Below are positions 26,834-35,851 of a stretch of DNA of 64,000 nucleotides, one piece after another. The DNA is taken from NCBI GenBank assembly GCA_964344035.1, contig CAYFLK010000001.1:1-64000 (forward strand), written 5' to 3'. Within the stretch, counting starts at the first letter, position 1, and the number at the start of each line of letters is the position of its first letter. Source of the DNA: UBA1014 sp964344035. Lineage in GTDB: Bacteria > SAR324 > NAC60-12. Position numbers and translations under genes: made by a program. The notes beneath the pieces are model-generated. The model ran no database searches. It saw only the letters and a list, made by a program, of their open reading frames with translations, and was not told the origin of the DNA.

Positions 26834-27931
26834 TCAAGATGCGTACATATCAAGTGCACGCGCGTCCTCCACAAGCCAGCCGACGCGAACCGTATCTCCC
26901 GGTTTGAGTTGGGCATGGTGTGCGGAATTGGGGACCTTGACAATGAAATTGTCATGGCCGCAGATGTTTACCCGAGAACGGATGTGGTCTCCCAGATAAA
27001 TCATTTCAAGAACTTGTCCTTCGACTTGGTTGGTGCAGGAATTCCCTTCCGGGTTAATGTAAACCCTTTCTGGTCGCAGTGAAATTGTAGTGGGTTCCCC
27101 GACATGTTGCACATTCACTGCAAGGGCGCTAATTGTATCACCGCTTTCCACATCCACCGTGCAGATTTTACCATTGATTCCAGTCACTTTTCCGATCAGG
27201 GTGTTGTTTTCTCCGATGAACTGAGCAACAAATGCGTTTTCCGGTTTTTCATACAAGTTGTCCGGTTTGTCCAGTTGCTGGATGACTCCGTCGTCGAATA
27301 CAGCAATGCGGTTTGACATTGTAAGCGCCTCGCTCTGGTCATGGGTTACATAGACTATGGTCACGCCGAGGTTCTCATGAATATGCTTGATTTCATACTG
27401 CATCTGTTCGCGCAGCTGCTTATCTAGCGCTCCCAGCGGTTCATCCATCAGTACCAGTTTCGGTTCAAACACGAGTGCCCGCGCCACCGCCACGCGCTGC
27501 TGCTGCCCCCCGGAAAGCTGCATGGGACGGCGGTTTTCAAAGCCTTCAAGCTGCACCATCTCCAGAGCTTTTCTGATGCGGTTCTTTATTTCATCGCGTG
27601 AGAGTTTACGCACTTCCAGCGGGAATGCGAGGTTTTCCCGCACGGTCATATGAGGAAACAGCGCATAGTTCTGAAAGACCATGCCGATATTCCGCTTATG
27701 CGGCGGGACATTGTTGATGGGGACTCCGTCAAGAACGATCTCTCCGTGGGTCGCGGTTTCAAACCCGGCAAGCATCATCAGGCAGGTGGTCTTTCCTGAG
27801 CCTGATGGACCGAGCATGGTGAGGAATTCCCCTTCATTGATTTCCAGGTTGAGGTTCTTGATGACGAGGGTTTCCCCGTCATAGCTTTTCTGGACTTTCT
27901 TGAAGTTGACAAACGCTTCGGGCGAATTCAT
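26834..27931 (-). CDS. ABC transporter ATP-binding protein, PotA-type
   Basis: A 365-residue ATPase with Walker A GPSGSGKTT (41-49), Q-loop FQNYALFPHM, signature LSGGQQQR, Walker B LVLMDEPLGALD, the H-loop THDQSEAL and a C-terminal TOBE domain (about 275-360). The TOBE domain is typical of PotA, MalK and related importers. It is first in the four-gene importer unit and energises uptake through the two permeases. Confidence 0.92.
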   Translation of the reverse strand: MNSPEAFVNFKKVQKSYDGETLVIKNLNLEINEGEFLTMLGPSGSGKTTCLMMLAGFETATHGEIVLDGVPINNVPPHKRNIGMVFQNYALFPHMTVRENLAFPLEVRKLSRDEIKNRIRKALEMVQLEGFENRRPMQLSGGQQQRVAVARALVFEPKLVLMDEPLGALDKQLREQMQYEIKHIHENLGVTIVYVTHDQSEALTMSNRIAVFDDGVIQQLDKPDNLYEKPENAFVAQFIGENNTLIGKVTGINGKICTVDVESGDTISALAVNVQHVGEPTTISLRPERVYINPEGNSCTNQVEGQVLEMIYLGDHIRSRVNICGHDNFIVKVPNSAHHAQLKPGDTVRVGWLVEDARALDMYAS

Positions 27932-28210
27932 GTGGGTGCGGGTAAGTGAACCCTGTTTATGGGGTGAGAAGTATGAACTGAGCAGAGGTGCATTTTGGTC
28001 GGTTCAGACGATTTGCGGCAAAAAGCATCTACATATAATGATTGTGCACGAAAAAGTCAAACAAAGAATGATTTTCAGGGGTTTGCGTGTCCAAAAAGAT
28101 TGATGAAACAGGTTTTTGCCGAAATTAGCGAAAGAGGATAGCATGAAACAGACAGCAATATTTTTTGATTTTGAGTAAAAAAAAGAAAAATGCATGGAGA
28201 TGAAGGCAGA

Positions 28211-29593
28211 TTAATCCGCCGAAAAAACGTCAGCAGTATCATTAATGGCGTCGCCAAGGCGTTCAAATAGCAGCTCCAGTTCTTCTTCGGTGACAATCAA
28301 TGGAGGGCACACGGCAATGATATCACCCGGCAGCACCCTTAGAATCAGGCCATGTTCCTGTGCCCGCTGCACTAGATACGCTCCTACCTTCAGGGATGGT
28401 TCAAAAGCAGTTCTCCCGGTTTTGTCCCGCACCAGTTCGACCGCCCCGATTAATCCGCAGCTTCTTGTGTTGCCGATCAGCGGATGGTCAGCGAAGCGGT
28501 GCAGTCCGGAGGCAAATTTCGGCGCCAGTTCACGCACCCGGGAAACGATGTTTCTTTCCTCGTATATTTTCAGCGTTTCCAGAGCAACTGCTGCGGGTAC
28601 AGGGTGGCCGGTATACGTGTATCCGTGTCCGAACATGCCGAATTTGGCACTCTGTTCCCTGACGGTCTGGTATATCGCGTCGGAAACCAACAAGCCTGAA
28701 ATCGGCAGGTAGCCCGAAGAAAGTTGTTTGGCGACAACCATCATGTCCGGGTCAATTTCGAAAGTTTCCGAGCCGAATAGGTTTCCGGTGCGTCCGAAAC
28801 CGCAAATCACCTCATCCGCAATCATCAGGATCTGGTATTTCTTCAGCACCGGCTGTATGGCTTTGAAATATGAAAAGGGAGGGATGATGACACCGCCTGC
28901 GCCTTGTATCGGTTCGGCGATGAATGCGGCGATGGTGTCAGGGTTCTCCCTGAGGATCAGCCTTTCCAGACTGTCCGTCAGCCGTCCGACGAATTCTTCT
29001 TCGCTCTCACCGTGCATTGAATATTTGTAATAGTGTGGGCATTCCGCGTGCAATGCGACCGGTTTTGGAAGATCGAATCCTTTGTGCGCGTAGTCCAGTC
29101 CGGTCAATGAGCCTGAGATTATCGTCACCCCGTGATAGGCGCGATCCCGGGAAATGATTTTTTTCTTTTCAGGACGTCCCAGTGCGTTTTGATAGTACCA
29201 TGCGATTTTAACCGCGGTGTCGTTTGATTCCGATCCGGAATTGGCGAACAGGACCTTGCTCATCGGCTCCGGCGCCATTTCCACCAGGCGTTCCGCCAAT
29301 TCAAGGGTGGTCGCAGGCGCCTTTCCGGTGAAACTGTGGTAGTAGGGCAATTCACGGAGCTGTCGTTCAATTGAGTTGATCAACCTGTCTTCACTGAATC
29401 CAAGAGAGACACACCAAAGTCCGGACATTCCTTCCAGGTATTCCTTACCCTGTTCATCATAAACGTAAACACCCTTTCCACGTTTGATAACCAGCGAACC
29501 GCTGGTTTCATTGGATTTCAAATTGGTGTAGGGATTCAGATAATACTTCCTGTCGCGAACAGTGGAGATCGATTCATGCTGGGATTCATTCAT
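28211..29593 (-). CDS. Class III omega-aminotransferase (putrescine/beta-alanine:pyruvate type)
   Basis: A 460-residue PLP enzyme of the class III fold. The phosphate-binding NSGSESNDTA (near 119), aromatic Tyr in AYHGV, Asp in IADEVICGFGRTG (near 257) and the PLP lysine in VVAKQLSSGYLPISG (near 285) are seen. The SGLWC and SLGF segments near the N-terminus match omega-amino acid:pyruvate and putrescine:pyruvate (SpuC-like) aminotransferases. It would remove a terminal amine with pyruvate as acceptor. It lies upstream of the Pot-type importer on the same strand, consistent with breakdown of an imported amine, but 280 bases separate them. Confidence 0.86.
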   Translation of the reverse strand: MNESQHESISTVRDRKYYLNPYTNLKSNETSGSLVIKRGKGVYVYDEQGKEYLEGMSGLWCVSLGFSEDRLINSIERQLRELPYYHSFTGKAPATTLELAERLVEMAPEPMSKVLFANSGSESNDTAVKIAWYYQNALGRPEKKKIISRDRAYHGVTIISGSLTGLDYAHKGFDLPKPVALHAECPHYYKYSMHGESEEEFVGRLTDSLERLILRENPDTIAAFIAEPIQGAGGVIIPPFSYFKAIQPVLKKYQILMIADEVICGFGRTGNLFGSETFEIDPDMMVVAKQLSSGYLPISGLLVSDAIYQTVREQSAKFGMFGHGYTYTGHPVPAAVALETLKIYEERNIVSRVRELAPKFASGLHRFADHPLIGNTRSCGLIGAVELVRDKTGRTAFEPSLKVGAYLVQRAQEHGLILRVLPGDIIAVCPPLIVTEEELELLFERLGDAINDTADVFSAD

Positions 29594-29748
29594 GTTTATC
29601 CTGAGTTTGGGGTGGAAATCAGGTTGTCAATGCTGCCCCCGCAAACAGCTAGTCTAACGTGGCGAACAACTTATCCCTACAACGTCAGTTGGCCAGGTTC
29701 ACAATGAAATCATTGAATAATTCAGTTTCTCATGTGTTTTCATCGGCT

Positions 29749-29784
29749 TGTCGGGTTAGCGCAAGCGTAACCCGACATTTTTTT
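29749..29784 (+). terminator. Hairpin with T-tract (Rho-independent terminator or dispersed repeat)
   Basis: A perfect 10-bp stem TGTCGGGTTA/TAACCCGACA with a 9-base loop (GCGCAAGCG), followed by seven Ts. The structure has terminator form on the plus strand. It stands in an intergenic region with no plus-strand gene just upstream, so it may be a dispersed palindromic repeat of a kind common in environmental proteobacteria. Confidence 0.6.
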
Positions 29785-29916
29785 GTTTATGCTGATAAAA
29801 ACAGCGGCCTAACCGTATAAGTGTCGTTGTGGGGTTATAAATCTTTAATCGATTTGTACGGTATACCGGGTGCAGCCTTAACTGCAAGACGGGACATAAA
29901 TTAAGCAAAAAAAACG

Positions 29917-29944
29917 TTGGACTGACGCATATCCGTGCTATAAT
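29917..29944 (+). promoter_or_regulatory. Sigma-70-like promoter for the lipoprotein gene
   Basis: TTGGAC at 29917-29922, 16-base spacer, perfect TATAAT at 29939-29944. The next gene starts at 30011 with an AGGAG site, leaving a normal leader. Confidence 0.5.
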
Positions 29945-30010
29945 TATGGCTGAATCACGTCATTTTTCAGCCTCTGAAATGATCCGGAATTTGCCAAACA
30001 GGAGTTTCCT

Positions 30011-30373
30011 ATGTGCACGTTGTTCCGAATGAAGTGGCTGGGGTGTCTGGCAATGTTGAGCCTCGTCCAGGGGTGCAGCCCGGACATGCCCGTAACAAGA
30101 ACCCTGGACCCGGGAATACTCATCTATTCGCTTTCCACTACAAACGTGAAGAAGCTACAGGGAGCATTGCCGGTACGAATCAGTTCCTACAGCGCCATAA
30201 AGAATTTGAGCATCAACGACAAGTCATACTCTGTTCCTCCTGATACTAAGGAATTGACGCTGAGACTGCCCTATCAGCTCAACCCCGACCGACAGAATTT
30301 CGCGGTTCTCGTTGATACGGTGGAAGGCAGTCAATTTGAAGAATTGGTGTTGAAGCTTAGCGTCGGGGATTGA
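30011..30373 (+). CDS. Small putative lipoprotein of unknown function
   Basis: A 120-residue protein with an N-terminal hydrophobic segment and a lipobox-like LVQGC ending at Cys22, followed by Ser-Pro (not Asp at +2, which would favour the outer membrane). The mature part is about 98 residues of mainly beta-type sequence. An AGGAG site precedes the ATG and a sigma-70-like promoter lies upstream. It converges on the nitrilase gene with only 6 bases between them. I recognise no family. Confidence 0.65.
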   Translation: MCTLFRMKWLGCLAMLSLVQGCSPDMPVTRTLDPGILIYSLSTTNVKKLQGALPVRISSYSAIKNLSINDKSYSVPPDTKELTLRLPYQLNPDRQNFAVLVDTVEGSQFEELVLKLSVGD

Positions 30374-30379
30374 TAAAAA

Positions 30380-31339
30380 TCACTCAAAAGGGTCCCTGGT
30401 TTCGCCTGCACTGGATACCACCGGATTGGCGGTTCGAGTATTGACGTGCAGGCGGAACACATCCGGACGCGCATAATGTCCCGTGACATCGAAATCATAC
30501 TTGCCTCGCGGTATATCAGCCGGGTCTATTTCAGCGTAGCGAATGCATTCCCCGTCATAAAGTGGCTCCGCCAACACCTGTCCCAGCGGACCGATGATGC
30601 AGCTGCCTCCGCGCATCAGCACCGCGTCCGGGTCGTTGCCGGACGGTGAATGATACTCATCCTGACAGTCTTTCCTTGTAAGGTACTGGCAGGCTGAAAA
30701 CACAAAGCAGCGTCCCTCAAGAGCCACATGCCTCATTGTCGGCAACCAGGTGTCCCGGTCGTCAGCGGTCGGAGCGCAATACAACTGCACTCCCTGGTCA
30801 TACATTGCCATGCGCAGCATCGGCATGTAGTTTTCCCAGCAAATGACCGCCCCCAGCCTGCCGAGGCTGGTATCAGCCACGGTCAGGGTTGAGCCGTCTC
30901 CAAATCCCCAGACAATCCGTTCCAGCGCGGTGGGCATAAGTTTCCGGTGCCTGCCCAGCATCCTTCCGTCCGTGTTAAAAAAAAGCGCGGTGCAGTAAAG
31001 CGTCCCTCCGTCTCTTTCGATCACACCGACTACAAGGACCACCCCGGCGCTGCGGGCGGTTTTGCCGATCAGCTCTGTTTCAGGACCGGGGACGGAAATC
31101 GCACTTTCATAATAACGGCGGAAGTCATCGCGTCCCTCGGCGCTTCGCTGCCCCATACGGACGCCGAAATCCATGCCCTTTGGATATGCCGATATGAAAG
31201 CTTCCGGGAAGACAAGCAGTTGTGCCGACTGTTCAGCGGCTTCAGATGTCAGCCTGTCCAGTTTTTCCAGGGTTGAGGCAACATCGAAAACCACCGGGGC
31301 CGCCTGGACCACGGCCGCGCGAAATGGCTGGGCTGTCAT
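30380..31339 (-). CDS. Nitrilase (aliphatic/aryl nitrilase branch)
   Basis: A 319-residue enzyme with the catalytic Glu46 (FPEAF), Lys133 (HRKLMPT) and Cys167 (VICWENYMP). The CWENxxP context and the HRKLxPTxxER segment are those of true nitrilases and cyanide hydratases, which convert nitriles to acids plus ammonia, and they differ from the amidase at 21-22 kb. The start at 31339 has AAGGAGAA just upstream; an open frame extends to 31447 but has no ribosome site. It probably detoxifies or uses nitriles; no other nitrile gene is nearby. Confidence 0.87.
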   Translation of the reverse strand: MTAQPFRAAVVQAAPVVFDVASTLEKLDRLTSEAAEQSAQLLVFPEAFISAYPKGMDFGVRMGQRSAEGRDDFRRYYESAISVPGPETELIGKTARSAGVVLVVGVIERDGGTLYCTALFFNTDGRMLGRHRKLMPTALERIVWGFGDGSTLTVADTSLGRLGAVICWENYMPMLRMAMYDQGVQLYCAPTADDRDTWLPTMRHVALEGRCFVFSACQYLTRKDCQDEYHSPSGNDPDAVLMRGGSCIIGPLGQVLAEPLYDGECIRYAEIDPADIPRGKYDFDVTGHYARPDVFRLHVNTRTANPVVSSAGETRDPFE

Positions 31340-31495
31340 TGGGTTCTCCTTTATACTTCGTTTGGTTTCTGTGATCCGCTTACGTAAATTTGCGGGTTGT
31401 CCTTTCACACCATGCTGAGTTGTAATTGAGTTTAAGGAGGCTTTCAATAGAAAATCATCATGCCTGAACCATAAACCCCTTAATTAGGAGGATCC

Positions 31496-32377
31496 ATGGA
31501 AAAACGCATCCTGGTGCCTTTGGATAACACGGAAATCAGTGAAAAGGTGATCGAGTTGGCGGACCAATGGGGACAGCACCTGGACGGCCGCCTGTCTTTC
31601 CTCCACGTGATAAATCCGAATTACACCTGGGGGGAGGAGAAGACCCCGCTGTTTGAAGAACACTTCGAATCCGCCGTCGCGAGGGTCAATATACAGAGTG
31701 AGTACGAGGTTTTGTTCCGGGTGGGTAAACCATACCTGAAAATTCTCGAAATTGAAGAAGAACTGCATCCCCAGTTGATACTGATGGCGGCGCACGATCA
31801 TTCAATGCTCGAGCGGTTGTTTCTGGGAAGCAACACAGATTATGTGCTTCACCGCAGCAATACTTCCGTCAATGTGTACAAGCATCCCAACGGCGAAGCG
31901 GAAAACACGGTGCTGGTCCCAATCGATTACACCGAAGTGAGCAGCTCCTTAGTTCGGGAAGCAGATGAATGGGCGCAATGGCATGGAGCAAAGCTCCTGA
32001 TTCTTCATGTGGATGAGGTCCCTGAATATGGCGGGGATACATACATGATGGAAACCGGTTTTTTCCGCAAAGCGGACATGACTTCGGTGGAGAGCATGGA
32101 CCTCCGGGAACATGATCATGAACTCTCGCGCCTGCAAAATGTCCTGGACCGTTACGTGGCTGACCTGGAACCGAAATCACCTTACGAAACCTTCATCCGT
32201 TTCGGCACCCCGTACGTAAAAATACTGGACATGCAGAAGGCTCATCATCCGGAAATGGTGATGATGGCCGCGCATTCTCACACCATGCTGGGGAGAATGC
32301 TGATGGGAAGCAACACGGATTACATCATGCACCACTCCCACTGCCCGATGTTTGTTTTCAAAGGGGAACAGTCGTAA
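31496..32377 (+). CDS. Tandem universal stress protein (two UspA domains)
   Basis: A 293-residue cytosolic protein made of two UspA domains, about residues 1-140 and 141-293. Each ends with the ATP-binding signature: AAHDHSMLERLFLGSNTDYV and AAHSHTMLGRMLMGSNTDYI (G-x2-G-x9-GS/T pattern in divergent form). The repeat of the long motif shows an internal duplication. Two-domain Usps bind ATP and affect stress survival. It has an AGGAGG site and is divergent from the nitrilase gene. Confidence 0.88.
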   Translation: MEKRILVPLDNTEISEKVIELADQWGQHLDGRLSFLHVINPNYTWGEEKTPLFEEHFESAVARVNIQSEYEVLFRVGKPYLKILEIEEELHPQLILMAAHDHSMLERLFLGSNTDYVLHRSNTSVNVYKHPNGEAENTVLVPIDYTEVSSSLVREADEWAQWHGAKLLILHVDEVPEYGGDTYMMETGFFRKADMTSVESMDLREHDHELSRLQNVLDRYVADLEPKSPYETFIRFGTPYVKILDMQKAHHPEMVMMAAHSHTMLGRMLMGSNTDYIMHHSHCPMFVFKGEQS

Positions 32378-32430
32378 GCAGGTTGATGCGGAAAAGGCAT
32401 CTCCTGAATGCTGGAGATTCCTTCAATGGC

Positions 32431-34240
32431 TCATTCAGAATTTGCGCGCAGTTTTGCGGTTTCCACAGTGTTTACCGTTCCGTCAGAATGCATTGAAACG
32501 CGGTAGTTCTGTAATGCTGATTCTGACGACACCATTTCATTGCGGACGTCTTCCGCGATCAGTTCCGGTTCACGATCCAGAGGGTCCCCGAACCCGCCGC
32601 CTCCGGGAAGTTCAAGACAGAGTCGCTCATTGCGGGGAATGGTCTGTTCCCCTTTGGGGTTGAGAGTTTTCCCGGAAGCAAGTAGGACTTTCCCCGCCCA
32701 GCCGTCCATGCCTCCGTCCCGTCCACGGGGAGGGTGATGAACCCGGTCAAACATCGCCAGTACATTGAACGGTATCCCGTGCAATCCGCCGATTTCCATA
32801 ACCTGGCCCAACCCCCCCCCGCCAGCGCCCCGGGCCTCCTGAATCAGGCCGGAATTCCTTGCGCCAAAACACCACCGGGGCCACATTTTCTGTGGCTTCC
32901 ACGGGCATTGTGCGTACTCCGCTTGGAAAAGCGGTAGCGGAAAGCCCGTCCTTGGTGGGGCGTGCCCCTGTACCCCCGCTGTTGAAGGTGACAACTGTGA
33001 ATTCCTTCACCGTTTCTTTGAGTTTTCCCGGCTCCCCCTGGATTTGGTAGGAGCCGCCGCCACGCAACTGAGGGTTCCAGATGGTTCCGACACCCTCCGC
33101 GGGCATTCCGGATTGAATCGTGTTTTGCCGGGAAGATTTTTTTTCTCCATGTATATTTGTATTTTCATTGAGATATTTTTTCGATGCACGGTGTAAGCAG
33201 CCGAATACAAGATCAGGAAGCATGTGACCTATCACGTGTCGGATGGCTACTGGAGAAGGCCGGGGGGCGTTGAGGATGGAACCTTCAGGAATCATGGTAC
33301 GGATCGGTTCAAGGGACCCGAAGTTGTTTGGCACGTCCGGCGCCACCATGCATTTTATCGCGAAGGCGGTATAAGCCCTGGTGTAGGCGGGGGGAACGTT
33401 GATCCCTTATCCGCTGGCGGGTGACGTGCCGTGATAGTCCACATGCACGGTATGGTCTGCAATAGTCAGTGCGGCATGTAATCGTACCGGCTGATCATAA
33501 CCGTCAATATCCATAGTATTTTCCCATGTCCCACTGGGAAGTGCTTGGATTCGCTGCCGGGTAGCCTCCCTTGAGGTATCGACGATGTGATCCGACAAAC
33601 CGGCCAGGGAATCGAGTCCGAACTCGCTCATCATCTCTCTCAGTCTATGACAGCCCTTCTCATTGCATGCAGCCAGAGAAAACAGGTCTCCCTGAACCTG
33701 AACCGGTTCCCGCACATTTGCACGCACAATTGCAAGCAAATCCTCATTTACCTCTCCACCCCGGAACAGGGGCAGAATCGGGATGTTCAGTCCTTCCTCG
33801 AAAACCTGTCTTGCATCCGGCCCGAACCCGCGACCGCCGATGTCAACCACGTGAGAAGTGGAAGCAAAAATGCCTACAGGAATACCCTGATGGAATGCGG
33901 GTGAAACCGCAGTGAAATCATGTAGATGGCCGGTCGCCAGCCAGGGATCGTTTGTCAGGTAACAGTCTCCTTTCGACATGCCCTCCAGAGGATGGCGTGC
34001 CAGGAAATGCTTCACCGATTCCGCCATCGAATTGACGTGTCCAGGAGTCCCGGTCACTGCCTGGGCCAACATCCGCCCCTTCACATCAAAAACCCCGGCG
34101 GACAAATCGCCAGCTTCACGCACCGTGGTGCTGAATGAGGTGCGTATCAGCGTCTGAGCCTGTTCCTCGACAACTGAAATCAGGCGGTTCCACATCACCT
34201 GGGTTTGAATTATATCGAGAGAATCCGGTGTTTCCATCAT
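32431..34240 (-). pseudogene. hyuB: hyuB (N-methylhydantoinase B / oxoprolinase B) pseudogene
   Basis: The parts line up as one HyuB chain. The 277-codon first part (34240-33407) holds the N-terminal motifs (LTNDPWLATGHLHDFTAV, HVVDIGGRGFGPDARQVFEEG) and ends in an in-frame TAA at 33407-33409 right after HGTSPASG. The same frame continues with GINVPPAYTRAYTAFAIKCM. It shifts at a run of nine Gs (32812-32820 on the minus strand); removing one G joins it to GQVMEIGG and the final part ending at 32431. A stretch of about 25 AT-rich codons (33107-33184) interrupts the family sequence. The intact enzyme, with HyuA, would open ATP-dependently a hydantoin or 5-oxoproline ring. Overlap with hyuA is 4 bases. 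Confidence 0.85.
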
Positions 34241-35710
34241 GCTGCGCCAGTGAAGGTATATTTTGGTTTTGAGTCGGTTTTTTCAAGAAACAGGTTTCCC
34301 TTTGAATCTACAGATGCTTCAAACGATTTTGGTACAATGGTGGTGGTGTCTCTTTCGGAGATGACCGCCGGTCCTTTAATTTTGAATCCCGGTGAGATGC
34401 CACTGCGTCTGTATACTGGGACGAGAATGTAACTGCCTGATTCCGGATCAAAAAAGTCTCTGTAATGCTCCAGGACGTTTTTTTGCAAAGAAGGAGTACT
34501 CCGGGATGTTTCAGATGGGTACTCTGATTTTGACAACAAACCAGTACGGGATTCTGAAATGCTCAAGGACCAGCTCAGAATTTCTATGTCCACATTCGGG
34601 ATGACACGTCCATACTGTGAGGTGTACTCGTTTTCAAATACATCCTGCAAATCATTCAGGTTATTTATTGCGAGTCTTGTCAGGGGCAGGTCTACCGCGA
34701 TTTCATGTCCCTGTCCCGTGTAACGCATAAAAGCGCGGCGCTTTTCCACAAGCTCGCCTTGAGGTTGGCAGCTTTTGACTACTGCCAATGCAATCTCCTG
34801 CATTTCCGCAAACATGGAATTGACGGCAGCGGGATTGAATGTGGAAATGCGCTGGTAGAGACTGCGCACGATTTCGTAAGCGGACGGAGCACACAGGAAG
34901 CCGAAGCATGCTGGTCCGGGTTCCGAGCCGGCGCTTTCCGGCCCCACCTGGATTCTGTCCAGGGAATCTATTTGCGCGATGGATCCTCCTCCCGCCCCGA
35001 TTTCAACCATTTCTATCACGGGTATGCGAACTGGTAGCCCGCTACCTTTCTTGAAACGGTAAACCCTGGCGATTTCAAACTGTCTTCCGCCCTGCGGTTG
35101 TCCATCATCGATGAAACATATCTTTGCGGTGGTCCCACCCATGTCGAAAGAGAGTACATGATCGAGCGAATACTGTGCGGCCAGTACACTGGCAAACATG
35201 GCACCGCCTGTGGGTCCGGATTCCACCATCCTGATTGGGAACCGGCGAGCGGTTTCCACAGTGGCAAGACCTCCTCCGGAAAGCAAGAGGAACAGCGGGC
35301 ATGCAAATCCGGATTCTCTCAGCCTGTGTTCCAGCCGTACCAGGTATCCGGAAATCAATGGCTGGATGTAAGCGTTGGCCGCCGTGGTCGAAAACCGCTC
35401 GTATTCCCGCATTTCCGGAGAAACTTCAGAAGATAGGGAAATCCGCATTTCCGGGAAGCGTTCGAGGACCAAGCTTTTGATGCGCTGTTCATGTGCAGGG
35501 TTCATATACCCGTGGAGCAGGCAGACGGCAAGGCTTTGCACCTTCTGTTGTTGGAGCAATGGAAAAAGCGCCATTAGCGCATCTTCATCCAGAGGAAGCA
35601 GGACTTCTCCGCCGGCGCGTATGCGTTCCGGAACAGGAAAGCGTGAATGCCTGGGAATAAGCGGGATCAGTGAAAGTCCCCCCGATATCTGCCCCGATTC
35701 GTATCGTCAT
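34237..35710 (-). pseudogene. hyuA: hyuA (N-methylhydantoinase A) pseudogene with internal deletion
   Basis: The true start is visible at 35710: MTIRIGADIGGTFTD, the phosphate-binding motif of the actin-like ATPase fold. After about 15 codons the sequence jumps into PLIPRHSRFPVPERIRAGGEV, which in intact HyuA lies about 100 residues further on. The reading frame shifts by one base at the junction (about 35660-35672). The rest (to 34237) is a normal HyuA C-terminal part with SFDMGGTTAKIC, EIGAGGGSIAQ and a full C-terminus. About 300 bp appears deleted, so the ATPase cannot be made. An internal ATG at 35574 opens a 445-residue frame, but it lacks the N-terminal lobe. Confidence 0.82.
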
Positions 35711-35776
35711 TCCTACCCCGGCATCAATGCAAGTATCCGCTTAGGTTCCTGCTAATATTCTTCTATGAAATAACAT

Positions 35777-35804
35777 TTGATTTTTCCGTTTACTAAATTA
35801 CACT
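35777..35804 (+). promoter_or_regulatory. Possible sigma-70 promoter of the TRAP operon
   Basis: TTGATT at 35777-35782, 16-base spacer, TACACT at 35799-35804, about 48 bases before the dctP start. Matches to consensus are moderate. It lies in the divergent gap between the hyuA remnant and dctP. Confidence 0.35.
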
Positions 35805-35851
35805 AAACAGGCTTTAAGTCCAGGTTTTGAAATCTTTTATAGGAGAGAAAA

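Larger units (their letters stand above)
29594..30010. other. Intergenic region with hairpin and promoter
   Basis: About 420 bases between two divergently read genes. It holds the strong hairpin at 29749-29784 and a good sigma-70-like promoter at 29917-29944 reading toward the lipoprotein gene. No coding potential was recognised on either strand. Confidence 0.6.

Noticed and set aside
32395..32420. Short inverted repeat ATCTCC/GGAGAT after the Usp gene
   Set aside because: Six-base stem and no T-tract; too weak to call.
34237..35574. Reading hyuA as a shorter intact protein from the internal ATG
   Set aside because: The true N-terminus is found at 35710 and the ATPase lobe is missing in between, so the short frame is a remnant.
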